The position numbers and the translations under genes were made by a program. This document shows positions 31,991-44,508 of a stretch of DNA of 64,000 nucleotides, one piece after another. Source of the stretch: Chondrus crispus. Taxonomy: Eukaryota > Rhodophyta > Florideophyceae > Gigartinales > Gigartinaceae. Under the pieces are notes generated by a model. The model was given only the letters and a program-made list of their open reading frames with translations, was not told where the DNA came from and ran no database searches. Location of the stretch: assembly GCF_000350225.1 (NCBI RefSeq), contig NW_005179200.1, positions 1-64,000 on the forward strand. The letters run 5' to 3'. Each line of letters begins with the position of its first letter. The stretch's first letter is position 1.

Positions 31991-34552
31991 ATTATCGACA
32001 GCTGCCGTAGGGGAAGAGGAATGCCTGTGCGCATTTGGAGAAGGGAGAAGGTGCAGATGAGGGGTGAGATGAAGAAGACGCTGACTATAGTTGCCGCGAA
32101 CTGAGAAATCAATTGCTCACAAGAATTTCAGTCAAGGTTTCTCTAACTGCTCACTTTTTCGCAATTATCGTCCCACCGAATATCAGAATTTTAATTATTT
32201 ACAGGTGTCACATGTGTTACAGAAGTGCGCAATTATTATTGTAGAATTGCTTACACGAAAACTCACTACTGCTGACTAGCTGCTTACAGAGATTCATTCA
32301 CATCAGCCTTCAATGCATATGGTTCGGAGCTACTTGAACAGTCATCAACCACACCTCCATTAGAACAGTTTTCAGAGCGCCGCTTTGAAGCACAAAGCTA
32401 AAATGAGCGTCTTTGGTAACTTTCACCACTCCATTCATCAACTTCCTAAGTCATCTATCACAATTACATCTCCTTTTTGCCCTCCAATCGCTTCGCAAGA
32501 ACCAAATTCAGCGCTCACAGTCGCTCCTTAAAACAAAACCCAGTCCCATCCTTGTATGACGAATCTGCAAATGGCTAGGATGTGGTATGGTGAAAAAAAG
32601 ATTCGAGAAGTGATATGTGGACATGTTGCTGATTCACGGGCGCGAATGTGTCCTTTTTGGAATACTAGACGGGCAATTTCGGGATTTTTGGCCACGCAGG
32701 TGGGCGATTTGGGGTTCTAGTGGTACAGGAGGGCGATATGGCGTATAGAACAGATATATTTGCTGCTGTGCCCCATCAAGAGGATGCGTTGAAATACAGT
32801 CTCGAGTTACATGCCCTTCACTGTGACACAAAGATCACTGATGAGATCGACGCTTTGGGGCATTTGGCCCACTCTCGTATCAGCCCTTTCGGCGTTTACC
32901 TGTATTATTCACGGGTTTCGCCAAGGTAGAAGAATGACCTTTTAGGACCCGAAGAGTTTTCCAGGTACAACCCTTCTCTTTGCGTTATATAATTTCATCT
33001 AAATCCGTCTGCTAAGGAAGAGAGAAAAAAATTTTTCGTACTGGGCTCTCCATGATGCCGCTAGATGTTTGCATGTAATATAGTTGTACAAGTTTTCACC
33101 TCCATGGTAGCAAGGAAATCCAGATCCGCGGTGCGAATACGCGCGACAGTGGAATATATTTTGCGATTGCGGTTTCAAATTGACAATGCGTGCGTGTCGA
33201 TGCGCCATCTATCTGACTACGTACAATCGCCTCTATTTGTGCGGTTCCATCCATGAGCTCCACAAATAACTGGTCGGCCCGTGATTTCTGGATGAAAGAA
33301 GCGAGGTGCTTCTCAATACACGGTGGTACCGAAGTTTTGCAGGACATTGCGGACCCCTGGCGTCTCAGACACCCCGCTCTTTGAGGTACTAAACATGTGG
33401 CTATCATATTCTCAGGTTCCACGTTCCTTATATTGTTTCCGTGCGCAGCTATCATCTGACTCTCTGCCCTTTGTCATTGTTGAACTGGGTCTTGAAGATT
33501 AAAAAGAAAGGTACAGTTCAGAATGGTCGAACATTCCGAGATAGTTTGCCTGTGCAGTACAGTAGTTCGAACGGATTTCATGAACCATTTCAAAGGTTGG
33601 CGCCTGGAGATCCTTTTCACACAGCTGCGGACTAACCGTCTTCTCCGCTCCTCCCAGCCTAGATCCAAAATTTATCTTCACATGTATCGGATCTAAAAAC
33701 GTACGAGCGAGTTCAAAGCACTCTCTGTATGCCCTTTCTATTGATTATTCTTGATCTCCATTTGTACTGCGAGACATAACATCAACTTGTCGACAGCTGC
33801 GTATAAAAGATGCATCACCAAGTTGCAAGACCCTCTGGGCCAACAATACGGCCAAATATTAGCAGGAAAGTGTTGTCATTTCAGTCTTATGGAACTACTT
33901 TTAATGTCGTGCCGTACGATTCAGAACCTACGCCATCGCAATGTGCAGCATCTGTGGCAGAGGTAGTCCTTCCAGTTTTGCATATATGACTAGAAACAGA
34001 CGGCACTAATACGATTACCCCCATAATACGTTCCGTGCTCGCCCATATCTGAACAATCTACAACGTCGGAAATGAATAAGTCATTGTCAGGAATACTTCA
34101 CTCTTTTGCATTGACTAAAACCATGACATGATGTCTCCATCCTTTGCTCCTTCATCTCTTATGCGTTAAATATATTGACATTTAATGTGCGCCCAATACA
34201 CGCCAGAAGCTTCGCCTGGCCGTCCATAGGTGCCATGTTGACAGCTCTTGAGACTGTAAAGTGTCTCATTTACTCACGACCTATGTTTCGATAGCACGTA
34301 AAAGACGGCTGCCGCTGATTTATTTATTTTGCTTTTACCACTGCAGCGATTGCCGTGGAGTTCAAATTTGGTATGTTCGACGTTTCCTGGACAATCGCTC
34401 TTGCCAATTTTAGTGCAGTATGAGCGGGGGCGCGATACTGCCCAGCACCTGCTCTCCGTCTGGATGATGTACTACATCCAGGAACCAGAAGCTCTTGGCC
34501 AAAACACTCATTATCGTGTTTTAAGTGTTTATTCTTCTTCCACTGACCCAAT
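31991..34552. other. no recognised gene
   Basis: Short frames on both strands only. A degenerate minus-strand coding-like patch at 33681-33474 matches nothing I know. Ends at the CTAG bordering piggyBac-like element 2. Confidence 0.35.
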
Positions 34553-34556
34553 CTAG

Positions 34557-37181
34557 TGTTTAACTGACAAGTGTACTCAATTGAGGAAAATGTCCTCAAT
34601 TGAGCACAGTTTTTGGCGCCACACATAGCCAAACACGTAACACCACACCAACTCCAGCTAATCTCATATTCAAGACCGCCTTTTTCTGTAAAACAGACGT
34701 CTAAATCACGCCGGAACTTCTACTTAAGGGTAAGTGAAACCTAATAGGGTAGAATAGTGCATCAATTCCAACCCCGACATGACGCGGAACACCAGCCATA
34801 CGGTCGTTGGATCCGATGTACACGCTACGGCAACTTTCATTCTGGCAGGTGCTGAACCTCAGAAACGTTATGGGTCGCTTTGGGACACAAAGACCCTTGC
34901 CAGAGTAGTCGAAAAGGTCCGAAAGGTCAAAGGAAAGACAAAATGCGACAGAGTTTTTGACGCTGCATGGGCTGTAGGTTCAATCAAAGTGCGAAAGTCT
35001 CTAGTTCTCCTAAACATCAAGCCCGGTTCCGTTCCTGTTCCAACAGGACCGAACCAACAACCGGATTTGATCAGAAGAGAGCCGAGCCTTCATCGCCAAT
35101 CCAGACAGCACACACGCCCCCACCCATTGATGTCATACCCCACGATCCTTCCTCGTCACAATTATGCCATTCCATTTGACCACTTGCAACCAATAATGTG
35201 CAAAGGAACCTGATGGACGCATTCGAGAATTTTGAGCAAAAGGCAATTCTTCCATGCACCACTAAAAGTCATATCCAGGCACTACGCCTGTCGGTAGATA
35301 CTGCTGAGGCCGTCGAAGAGTGCTCCCTTGAGTCTCCAATAATCGCCCACGGTTGTCTCTGGGAGAAGCACCCTAGTGATGCAGATATAAATTGTGCATG
35401 TGAACCCCTTCACTGGGAAGTGAGAGCATGGGGAAGGAACTGTGTTCGCAGTGACAGTCTCATGATTGAAGAATGGTCTGCTTCAAAAACATTTACTTTG
35501 ATTTTGTTGTACTCGATGTTTCCAATGAAAAATTTGACACGTATCGTTCGTTTTGCAAGTGATGCATTGCTGGCGAAAATCATTCCCCTTGCACGGAAGG
35601 GGAGATATGGAGATTTTCGGCCTATTGATTCTCATCACTCGATACGAGTTTTCAGAGAGAAGGGACTTTTGGGCAAAAAACCAGGGTCTAAATATGTCAA
35701 GCGCCCGTACCTCGGTGACATAATGGGACGCACAAGATTTGAGGCGTTGTTTTCGTGTGTAGTGTTCAGTATCCCCCCTGCAGATGCTTACAGTCCTACG
35801 TCAACTGAAAAGCGCTGGGGCGTTGTGTCAGACTTTGTCGATGCTTTTAACGAACATATGCAGAAGAATGTTCGTCCAGGCTCTCATCTTTGCGTTGATG
35901 AGTCCATGATAAGATGGTATGATTTGGGAGGGGCATGAATTGAGGTAGGTTCACCGCATTATATCAGCTTTGACAGAAAGCCAGAGGACGGGTACGAGGT
36001 ACAAAATATTGCATGTGGCGATACAGGAATTATTTTGAAGCTTGAGTTGGTTTCTACAGCTGCCGATGTGGCGAAGCGGTCATATGAAGGTTCCGTGAAC
36101 CATGGCACAGCAGTTCTAAAACGCCTAACAGAGCCCTGGAGACAAAGCAATCGCATTATTTGTGCCGACTCATATTTTGCTTCTGTGGAAGCTGCGCTGG
36201 TAATGCTGAATATTGCGTTGAGGGCTATTGGTGTTTTCAAGACAGCAAGACGCGGTTTCCCAATGAAGCATCTGAGCGACATTGAGATGCCTGGAAGAGG
36301 AGCTTACAGCACGCTTGTTTCGAAAACGGGACCATAATCCCAGTAGATAATGGCTCTTGTCTGGGTCGATACAAATCGTAGACATTTCGTTTCCACGACA
36401 TCCTCTACAAAGCCGGGTAAGCCATATGAAAGGATGCGATGGCGACAGAGAGCTCAAGAGCCACGTCGTATTCGTGCTACAGTGAACCAGCCCAAAGTGG
36501 TCGAAGAATACTATAATACATGTGCTGCAATCGACCAACATAATAGATGCCCTCAGGATGATCTCCAGTTAGATCGCAAGATAGAAGTCAAGACATGGGA
36601 CAGAAGGGTTAACCTTGGCATACTTGGGTTTTGTGTCGCCGATAGTTGGAAACTGTACAGGTCCGGGAAAGGTACATCGATTGAACTCAGCCAAAAAGAA
36701 TTCTATGAGCAACTCGCTGACGCATTACTTGACCATGAATTTGGCAGTACTTCCAGGCACAGGGAAACTGTGGACCTGAAGATGGAGAGGGATTCCCCGG
36801 GGAGTCGACGTGCCACTCATTTGACGCCCACGAAGAGGCGTCGAAGCGCAAGAGAAGAACTGACACCCTACAGGGCACAGTGTCGTTGCAGGGGCTGTGT
36901 ACAGCGCAAATCTTCACAGATTTGCAGCACATGTTTTGGAGAAAATTCTGTGGAGCGCTTCTATTGTCATAGCAAGAGCGGACGCTTCTGTTTTGAAGAC
37001 CATGTGGAAGCTTGTCATTGAGGTAAGAGAGTGGCAAAGTTTGGTAGATGTTCTGTAGAGCAGTAAACGAACCTCTTTACTTCTTAAGATTGCTGGGTTG
37101 GCAACCCAGCTGCATAACGAAATACGTTCTCAACTGAGGACTTGTGTGTTCTCAATTGAGGGAAACATTGTCAGATAGACA
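34557..37181 (+). mobile_element. piggyBac-like element 2
   Basis: 2625 bp flanked by CTAG on both sides (34553-34556 and 37182-37185). Terminal repeats are TGTTTAACTGACAA at the left and, inverted, TGTCTATCTGACAA at the right (two mismatches in 14). Two 12-bp near-palindromes lie at each end (ACTCAATTGAGG at 34575, CCTCAATTGAGC at 34594; TCTCAACTGAGG at 37128, TCTCAATTGAGG at 37150). The core is AATT, where element 1 has ATAT. The transposase is on the plus strand and interrupted by stops. Confidence 0.85.
34779..37021 (+). pseudogene. piggyBac-like transposase 2 (DDE_Tnp_1_7 type)
   Basis: The ATG at 34779 (MTRNTSHTVVG) opens an N-terminal region paralogous to that of element 1 (YGSLWDTKTLARVVEKV against YGSQWNSKELKGIV). 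After a frameshift near 35000-35200 the main domain runs 35198-35938: LCVDESMIRWYDLGG, then a TGA at 35936 where element 1 has a Trp codon. It resumes (IICADSYFASVEAALVM, aspartate retained) to a TAA near 36334 and continues from 36350 (CAAIDQHNRCPQDDL). The C-terminal cysteine-rich domain is present (CRCRGCVQ, ICSTCF, RFYCHSKSGRFCFEDH). All three catalytic aspartates survive, but stops prevent a full product. Confidence 0.85.
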
Positions 37182-37185
37182 CTAG

Positions 37186-39395
37186 GTTGCCAGTTGAATA
37201 AAATCACAGCTTCGTAACTTTTTGTGCGGCAACTCATCTGTACCTCGATCGTTTTTGATGAATATTGACCCCTTTATAGTCAGCGAAGTGTGCAGTGTGC
37301 GTCCTTTTCAGCTGCTCAAACTTTCATCTAGCATCAAAAGACGTATCGACCTCTGGGTGGACTGATATTAATCAATTTGGTTTCCATATTCAGGCTGCCA
37401 CTCGCTTTCAACGGAAAGCCGAATTTTCCCTCATTTGAGTCCTTTGTTTGGACACACACCCCTATTGCCTTCTTGTGGACAGAATTGCGGCTTTCGTCCA
37501 CAATTATTCACACGTGGGTTTCCCAAACCCAGACTACAGTATCTACAATCTCACCTTCCATTGCAGTGCCCGTACGCTACAAGACCATTTAAAAATGAGC
37601 TCTACAATGTGCCAGCTTCTCCCAGATGATTTCGGGAAGAAAGGTTTGCGGCTTACATTAAAATCAAGGAATTATAAAGCAATCCAAGTATTGATTATAT
37701 GGTTATTCGGATGTCCCGGTTGTATCTTATGGGATTCGATGCAGATTACTACTAAATACGAGACTATTTCCATCAGCAATGCAGGTGGAACAGAAACTAT
37801 CGATGCTATTGGTACCGACTGAGTTGAAGAGGAAGTGTGGTATAACCCCAAACGGAAATCAGATTAGGATCGGATCAGGGACAGTAAGGCAACGAGCTTT
37901 ACAGCCATGCGCGCACACACGTGTCCTCCGCGTGTACGGGACGCGTACTATACGTGGACTGTCATCCCCGCCGGCTGACAGCGTTACAGTGTCGGTAGAC
38001 CAGCACTACTGTAGAGTTATGATAAACTACAATGTACATTAAGTATGAGCGGACCGCCGGCGGTGGAGGACGACAAGCAGGGACTTGTCAGGGGATCCTC
38101 CACCTTGGTCCGCCCGCTTACCCTCAGGTATTTCCGTCCGTTTTACCTAGGAGTAGCACCGCGCGCGGGTTGAGGACGCGCACAGCACGCCCACGAGCCG
38201 GCTACGCCTCCGCCCGTCGGTACTGGATCGTCACCCAGTACCGCTCCGGAACGTTGAGGCGTAGAACCACTCGCGCGTGCGCGTGTCCTCCCCGATCCCG
38301 CTCTACCACCGCTACCTCGAGCCCGTGCTCGGTACCGTGGGTGGGCCGTGCTTCTATCTTCTCGCCGATCGGGGTCTTCCCAAACTGTCAGTACTCACCC
38401 CCCTCGTCGTTGGGGGTGATTATACTACAGGAAGCAATTCGAAATGCACATGAGGCTCATGGATGGCCTTGTGGAATCTAGAACCAAAGAATTGCTTTTC
38501 CAGGACATTTAATACCTCGCATGCTTTCTACATCAGAGCACAGACCATTAAAGAGTTCCTGCTGAGCTATGTCTGGGTACTATTCAGAGGTAGATTGAGT
38601 GATATGTAGAATCTGAAAAGAGAATCCGCTTCTGAAACTTGCCATCTGAAACGATGACTTATGGTTACCGCAGATCTCCAGAGAGAACTTCATAGCAGTC
38701 GAAGGATCTCCATGTCAAGAGTGGAGGAGCAAGAGGATTTCAAGGGCAATCATATTGGCTATTTAATATTATGTAGCCGTAGGACTACTCAGTTGCGCCA
38801 TTTCGCTATGTGAACCCTTTCATGCTCTTCTCGGTAAGAGTGGTGGAGCTTTGAGCGAATAAGTGCTCACCACAGAGGTTCATTCCAATATTGGAAATAT
38901 GCTGAAAATCAAGAAAGCGGCGAAATCTTTTCTTCTCCTGAAGTGTTAGAAAGAAGTTCGCGGCTTGTGTCGTGAATAAGGTACAGATATGGGATTACGA
39001 AGCAGCGTTGGAGCGGTGAGAAGGTGAGATGTAGGGTGATAGCAATTACTTCAGATGGACTGCTCAGATGGATTGACGTGAACGTACATGTGCCAGCGGC
39101 GACAGGGATGAAGTAGACTCTGACCTGCAAATAGTTCTTCATGAGAGCCTTTTTGCCTAGGTGTTCATTCTTGGGTTGCAGGGTTAAGCCGGCAACGTTG
39201 CTCGGGTTATGCTGACAAATTTGTCGCTATCGCGTACTTTTGTTATAGTTTGTAGATGGTGCATTAAAAAGTAGTGAATATTCTTCTCTTACAAAAACTC
39301 ATTCGCAGGGATAGCTGCAAGATTCTACGGCAGACTCGAAGCTCTGCATCCATGGCGGAAGAAAAAGGACGACAAGTAGAGGCATAGTATGCCGC
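37186..39395. other. no recognised gene; GC-rich island
   Basis: 38030-38420 is markedly GC-rich in an AT-richer setting and contains a hairpin at 38218-38243 (CGGTACTGG and CCAGTACCG, 8-nt loop). A 149-codon Arg/Pro/Thr-rich frame there (38032-38481) looks like composition rather than a gene. The rest shows nothing. Confidence 0.35.
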
Positions 39396-40467
39396 TGTAG
39401 TGCGGTAAAGGGGTCTACGGGAGGGTGGAAAGAAAGGAAACTAATGGGGTATGACAAAGTAGTCCGCAATTGGGGGACACACGTGTTAATATTTGCACAG
39501 ATTTAATTTTATTTAGTTAAATAGGTGCCATTAATTTAGCTCACCGTATATTAGATTTAGGATGTAGCGCCGGGAGTTACTGTAGTGGCTCCCACTGGCA
39601 CATATATATCCTAGCCCATTCACCGAAGAGTCAGTAGAGGTAGCCCGAGTTGCCAGAGTTGAATATCGCCTTGGTCGAAGTCCTTCTGTTACAAGACATT
39701 CCCTTCGACTTTAGCCTACGTTATTCTTTGCGCTCTGGGGTCCCGTTTTCCTCATCCATATACTTTTTCGATCCTTTTTCCTTTTCTATCTCTATCTCTA
39801 ATTCTATCTCTATTCTTTCTATATTTTGTTGGTCCCACCGGTTTTGGTTGCAACCGATCCGGTGTAGGTGTTTCAAGCCATTGGGAAACACGTGAGAGTA
39901 GCGCTGCCACTGTGTCCTAATTCCATCGGAGTCCGTTGCGACGATGCCCCTGTCGAAGTGCTTACAGCGTTTGCAGAAGACAGTGCTGTTAGACCGTTTG
40001 GTGTTTCTTTGTACGTTGGGGCCCATGGCTTCGGGTGAGACTGAGTTGGTGTAAGTGTTTCGGCCATCGAGAAACACGTTGGTGTAGCGCTGCTACTGTG
40101 ACCTTATCCCGTCGGGCTGCGTTGCGACGCACCCGTCGAAGACCTTGTCCCGTGTTCAAGGTGTCGAAGAAGGTCATTGAGCATTCGCCTTACAACCCAG
40201 TGGATCAGGGTAGTCTACCAAGACGCTACCCCCACACTCGTTGAGCACCCGTTCTCGCAAGCCTCTACCACACCGATCCCGGGCCAGGCCTTTCTTTTGC
40301 CCCCCGTTGCGATCAGAGCTACTGCGGGCCGCAAACCCGCTCAAACGGAAAGGGAGAGTCGGACGCTCCGTAGAGCTGTGCCATAGGCAGTTGTTGTTCT
40401 AGCTGTTGGTGTTGTTTTGTTCGACCGTCAGAACTCGGTCTCCGCCTGATAGGCGCGTTGCACTACA
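39396..40467 (-). repeat. solo LTR, copy 2 (inverted)
   Basis: On the minus strand it begins TGTAGTGCAACGCG at 40467 and ends CCGCACTACA at 39396, the same termini as copy 1 at 22868-23903. It shares the internal duplication and TATA-like region. Flanks are GCCGC and GCGAC, only partly alike, so any target duplication has decayed. No adjoining internal domain. Confidence 0.8.
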
Positions 40468-43400
40468 GCGACTGAGAGGTTAGTATGAATTACAAGTTGA
40501 GTGCAGATAGTTTAGGAGTCTGGGCCATGTGGGATGCACCGCACTATAAACGTAAAATCCCTGCAAACTACAACCATCCAATCTCTCTCCCCGCGTGTGA
40601 CATAAATCGAAACGGACCGAATAAACGAGCGAACCCCGTGGCGCGCCGCGCGGATGTGCCGCGAACTTCTGTTGTAAATTGGTGCCCATTTGGAAGGTCG
40701 TTCGCGACGGCGGGAAGGCCGTGCATGGTTTTGAGAGACTCGGGGAGACACGGTGTCTGTTCTGCTTTGGGGATGGGTATTGTGGGTGGCGGCGGAACCA
40801 GAACGGGATTTCAAACCGTGTCTTGAATGTACGAGGGTGGGGAAAGACATTTGCGATGGGCGCGGGAGAAGTAGGGTAAGACTCACGACACAATTAATTG
40901 CAGAGTAAGGGAAGAGGACATGCTGAACGTTAAAAATGAACGGGTGAAGTAGTAAATGCAGCTGTATAGAGATGCCGATATTTTGACAGAGAAAGTAGAT
41001 GCTTCGTCGCTGGAAGACGTTCTTGCGGAAGTTAAGAACAACTAGATCGTTGACTGAGCTTTGCGGTCAAGTCGTGGTGGGCAATTTAACCGTCGCGCGC
41101 TTAATCACCAACTTGTGCTAAATGATCAACCGGGATTTAACATAGTTTTGGAAGTGTAGTAACTGTTCCGCCACCTTTCTCCTTAATAGCAGGGATCGTA
41201 ACTCTTGTCAAACGGGCGTAGACTACATTTAGTGCCAAAACCAATGCCGTCATTTTCAACGCCCGCACCTGCATAGTACGTATATTGGCAGTTGGAGGCA
41301 ATCAAATACGCTGGACGCTATTCCCAAGTGAATCCAACACCTCCATCTTGTTACAATACTTTTGCACGCCCTAGTTAGATTATCTTGCCATTTGCAAACC
41401 ACTGTTTTGTCGCTTTGGATCTCGAATGCTCCTGCAAGCTGCAGCTGGTAATATTTGACCATAATTTCCGGTCGGTCTCACTGAAACACGCAACAAGAAA
41501 GCACGGAGATATATTTTGGAAATGTCGAAGTGCACATCTCAACTGCGTCAAAGACCCACCCCAACGCGGGCCAGAAGAGACTTCAGAAATTATTGTAACC
41601 TACCGACAGACGTTTAGTCCTATTATGTTACTGTCAAATGAAAAGGGACATGATTGCGGCTTTTGCTAGCGATTTTACTGATCAAAACACACCGTTGACT
41701 CTCAAAAACTTCCAACTGCTAATCAGTCAGATTTAAAAGATACTACCATGGGAACATTGTTGCCAATTGCCATTTGCTGTCCGACTACCTTCCATCTGCT
41801 GTGTCAAATGCTTTCTAAGACGTCATACAGATTTCAGTATCGAGCCCTTCGGATCAGTAGAACAGGCTCATATCGAAGCTGTCAGACGGCCAATAGTTTG
41901 AGAACACATCGCCCGGCGGCACGAAATTGTTAGTCGCTACAGTATTGATGATCAAGTTGTATCCTTATTGTTTATGAGTCCGGGTGTCTTTGGAAAATGG
42001 CGAGTAGAGGTCTACGAAAAAGAATCGGCTTCGCAAAAAGTAATTTAGTGTAAACTGTTGCAAAAACAGAAGGAAATTTTAGACTGCGTCACTAGTATTT
42101 GTGCTGCAAATTCCCTGGTAAGACATTCAAGCCGCGTGTGGTATACCCAGGAGAACAACCAAACTACCACAGAGATCGTGTTTTAGATTAGACTGTGCAT
42201 AATGTGTTGCTGCCATGCTACTTCTATCGGCGAGACCCTGTCGGTGCGGACTCTAGCATTTTTGGGCTGGGCTGTTTTCTTGTGGACAGGACCAAAGAGC
42301 TACGTGTCCGGGCCAACACCTTCTGTTATTTCCCAATGGCCAAAGTTGTCATATTGAGTATATAATGCTGGAGTATCTGAAGGAAAACGATTTTGTTCTG
42401 GTTGGGCTTCCTGCGTACATGTGGTATGTTTGATAGCCCGTCAATGTGACGGGTTTTGGCTTTTTCAAGTCGTTTTACAGCGTGAAACGCATTACCGAGC
42501 AATAAGCCAAACGCTTCTTGACGCCTTCGATGTGGCGAAACAAAACGGTATGCACTGTCGTACGCCCTGAAATTGTCCAATGCATGTAGCTGAAGTAAGA
42601 AGTGTGGCGGTCGGTACACTCAAGTACGAACCGTTGGTGTTAAGCCCGCTGGAGAAATCCAGTTCCACACAAACTATGGATCAGAATCTGCGTGTTTGCC
42701 GAGTTTGGAAGCTGTATTACTGTCTTTTCAGGCGCGGGAGAGAAGCCTGATCCCGGACGCAGACAATGACGAGCAAGATACTACTACAATTTCTTCAATA
42801 AAGGGCGCGCGTCTTACTGCGGATATTGTCATTGTGGCCCTGGCAGAGAGAAGGCGGCAGAAACCAAGGCGCAAAGATGACGCCAGAACAAGCAGAACAG
42901 GAAGATTTAAGAAAATGAATACCGGTTACATTCTGCTGTTGACCGCCGTCGTCTTGCGCCTCTTGCGCCACCAAGATTATTTTTTTCACTGCTCTTCGCA
43001 GAACCAGAGAGAGTAGACGCAATCGGGCTCGTTATCATGGTTCAAGTGCTGACAGTTACTACTATTTCGGTGTCTATGAAACTCTATAGCGAAGATCAAA
43101 CACGGGCCACGGCGCATACACTCTTACAATTTGTGTTTAGCAATTTGACAATTTGGCAATTCTCATCAACGATACTGTTTGGGAAAATGTAGTAAGCTTG
43201 AGGCCTCCTTCAGGTTGCTCGTTAGTAAAAACAACAGCCTCGTTTGTTTTCTGGACTTACTAGTGATACTGATTGAAATTGATTGAGCAAAGCAGTCGAT
43301 ATGTTCATATTTTATTATTACAATTGTGATTGTCGCGCTGCTGTAACGGACAACTTCGTGATTAGGTACGTCACGTTTAAACCGTGAATGGGGGAGAGAA
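40468..43400. other. no recognised gene
   Basis: Several frames of 60-137 codons on both strands (for example 40480-40893 minus and 42696-43016 plus) carry no recognised motif. A small hairpin is at 42437-42453 (CCCGTCA, ATG loop, TGACGGG). Confidence 0.35.
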
Positions 43401-43742
43401 CTAATCCGGTTTATAGGGTGCATTGATAGGGTTGGCTGTGGTGATCTCTTGGAGCCGGTCGCACAGGTCGTGCGGGGTGCGAAGGAGGTCATTTTCGGAG
43501 AGAAGGGATCGGATTTCTTCAGAGAGACTGTGAAAGATCACTGCAAGGGCGAGGCGTTTCTTGCGCGTGAAGAGGCGGATGTCGGTGGGGTCGGTTGAGG
43601 GGGTGGGGTTGGAGTCCAAGCGGCTGTCACAGTCGTTGATAGAGGCTACGAGTACTTGATTGTTGTGCCAGTAGCTGTCGTTGGTGAGGGTGAGTTGTGT
43701 GACAGAGATGCGGGGGCTGTCATGGGCCGGGGATGATTCCAT
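43401..43742 (-). pseudogene. Copia gag N-terminal fragment
   Basis: The ATG at 43742 opens 113 codons: ITQLTLTNDSYWHNNQVLV-type spacing (here TQLTLTNDSYWHNNQVLVA), then KKRLALAVIFHSLSEEIRS and HDLCDRLQEI. The pattern of an N-x-x-x-W start followed by a helical A-x-x-x-I-x-x-S-L-x-E segment fits the N-terminal part of Copia gag. It ends early at 43401 with no pol downstream. The 5' side (43743 onwards) holds G-rich repeats that may be the element's leader or LTR. The assignment rests on pattern only. Confidence 0.45.
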
Positions 43743-43852
43743 GGTGTTGGGATGGTCGGGAGGGGCAGCTGGTGTTGTTGGAGGGAAGTAGGTGAGGGAG
43801 AGGAAAGGAGTCTCAGGGGGAGGAATGGTTGGTGTGTGGGGGGAGGGGAATG

Positions 43853-43990
43853 GATCGGCCGTGGGCCGGTTGCGGTGGTTGTGGAGTGGATGGATCGGCC
43901 GTGGGCCGGTTGGGGAAGTGGATGGGCGTGTGAGCGTGTCGGCCTGGGGCCGTTTGGGTGTGATGTGATGATCGGCCGTGGGCCGGTTGG
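43853..43990. repeat. short tandem motif array
   Basis: GATCGGCCGTGGGCCGGTTG occurs at 43853, 43893 and 43970, with a variant near 43937, at spacings of 33-44 bp. The core CGGCCGTGGGCCG is itself a hairpin. It lies upstream of the Copia gag fragment (minus strand), consistent with an LTR or leader. Confidence 0.75.
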
Positions 43991-44508
43991 GTGAGGGTGA
44001 TGGAAAAGGGGATGAAGAGGGTGAGCAGTGGGAGCGGAAAAGGGAAATGGGCTATAACTTGTAGAGGAGACTCAAGACCTTAGTCGTGTTTACTGTGGGA
44101 GGAGCGACGGCGGTGTTAAGTACCGCCTAGGAGCTATGTACACGTGTAACATACGACAAGGCTCTACGCTTCGGCGCAGGTAAAGTAAGGTGACGCTTGT
44201 CAGTCCTTACAAGGGGGAACCCATGTTTTTGAACAGACCTCCTCAAAATTGAACAAAGCGATAATTTCCAAATTTTAACAACAGCTACAACATTTCATTG
44301 CTGTTAACCCTCATTGAGTGATCAAAGCCATCTCAAATGAACCGATAACTTGGCGGCAAATGCAAACAGACAAAAATGGCGCACATTTTCGAATTGAGCG
44401 ATGCAAATAACCCTTGAAACTTTGGTCTGACCTCCTATCCGATGCCAATAAAATCGTCAGGCCAACTCCGGTCTCAAGGTCGCCACTCCCTCTGTAACGG
44501 TCACGAAA

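Noticed and set aside
22868..40467. A 17.6-kb element with 1-kb terminal inverted repeats, Polinton/Maverick-like
   Set aside because: The inverted repeats each begin TGTAGTGC and end GCACTACA, and the left one has its own CTCCG duplication, so they are independent solo LTRs. None of the expected polymerase, ATPase or capsid genes lies between them.
43853..43990. A CRISPR-like array
   Set aside because: Only three or four 20-bp units with short, irregular, similar spacers, in a eukaryotic context with no cas genes.
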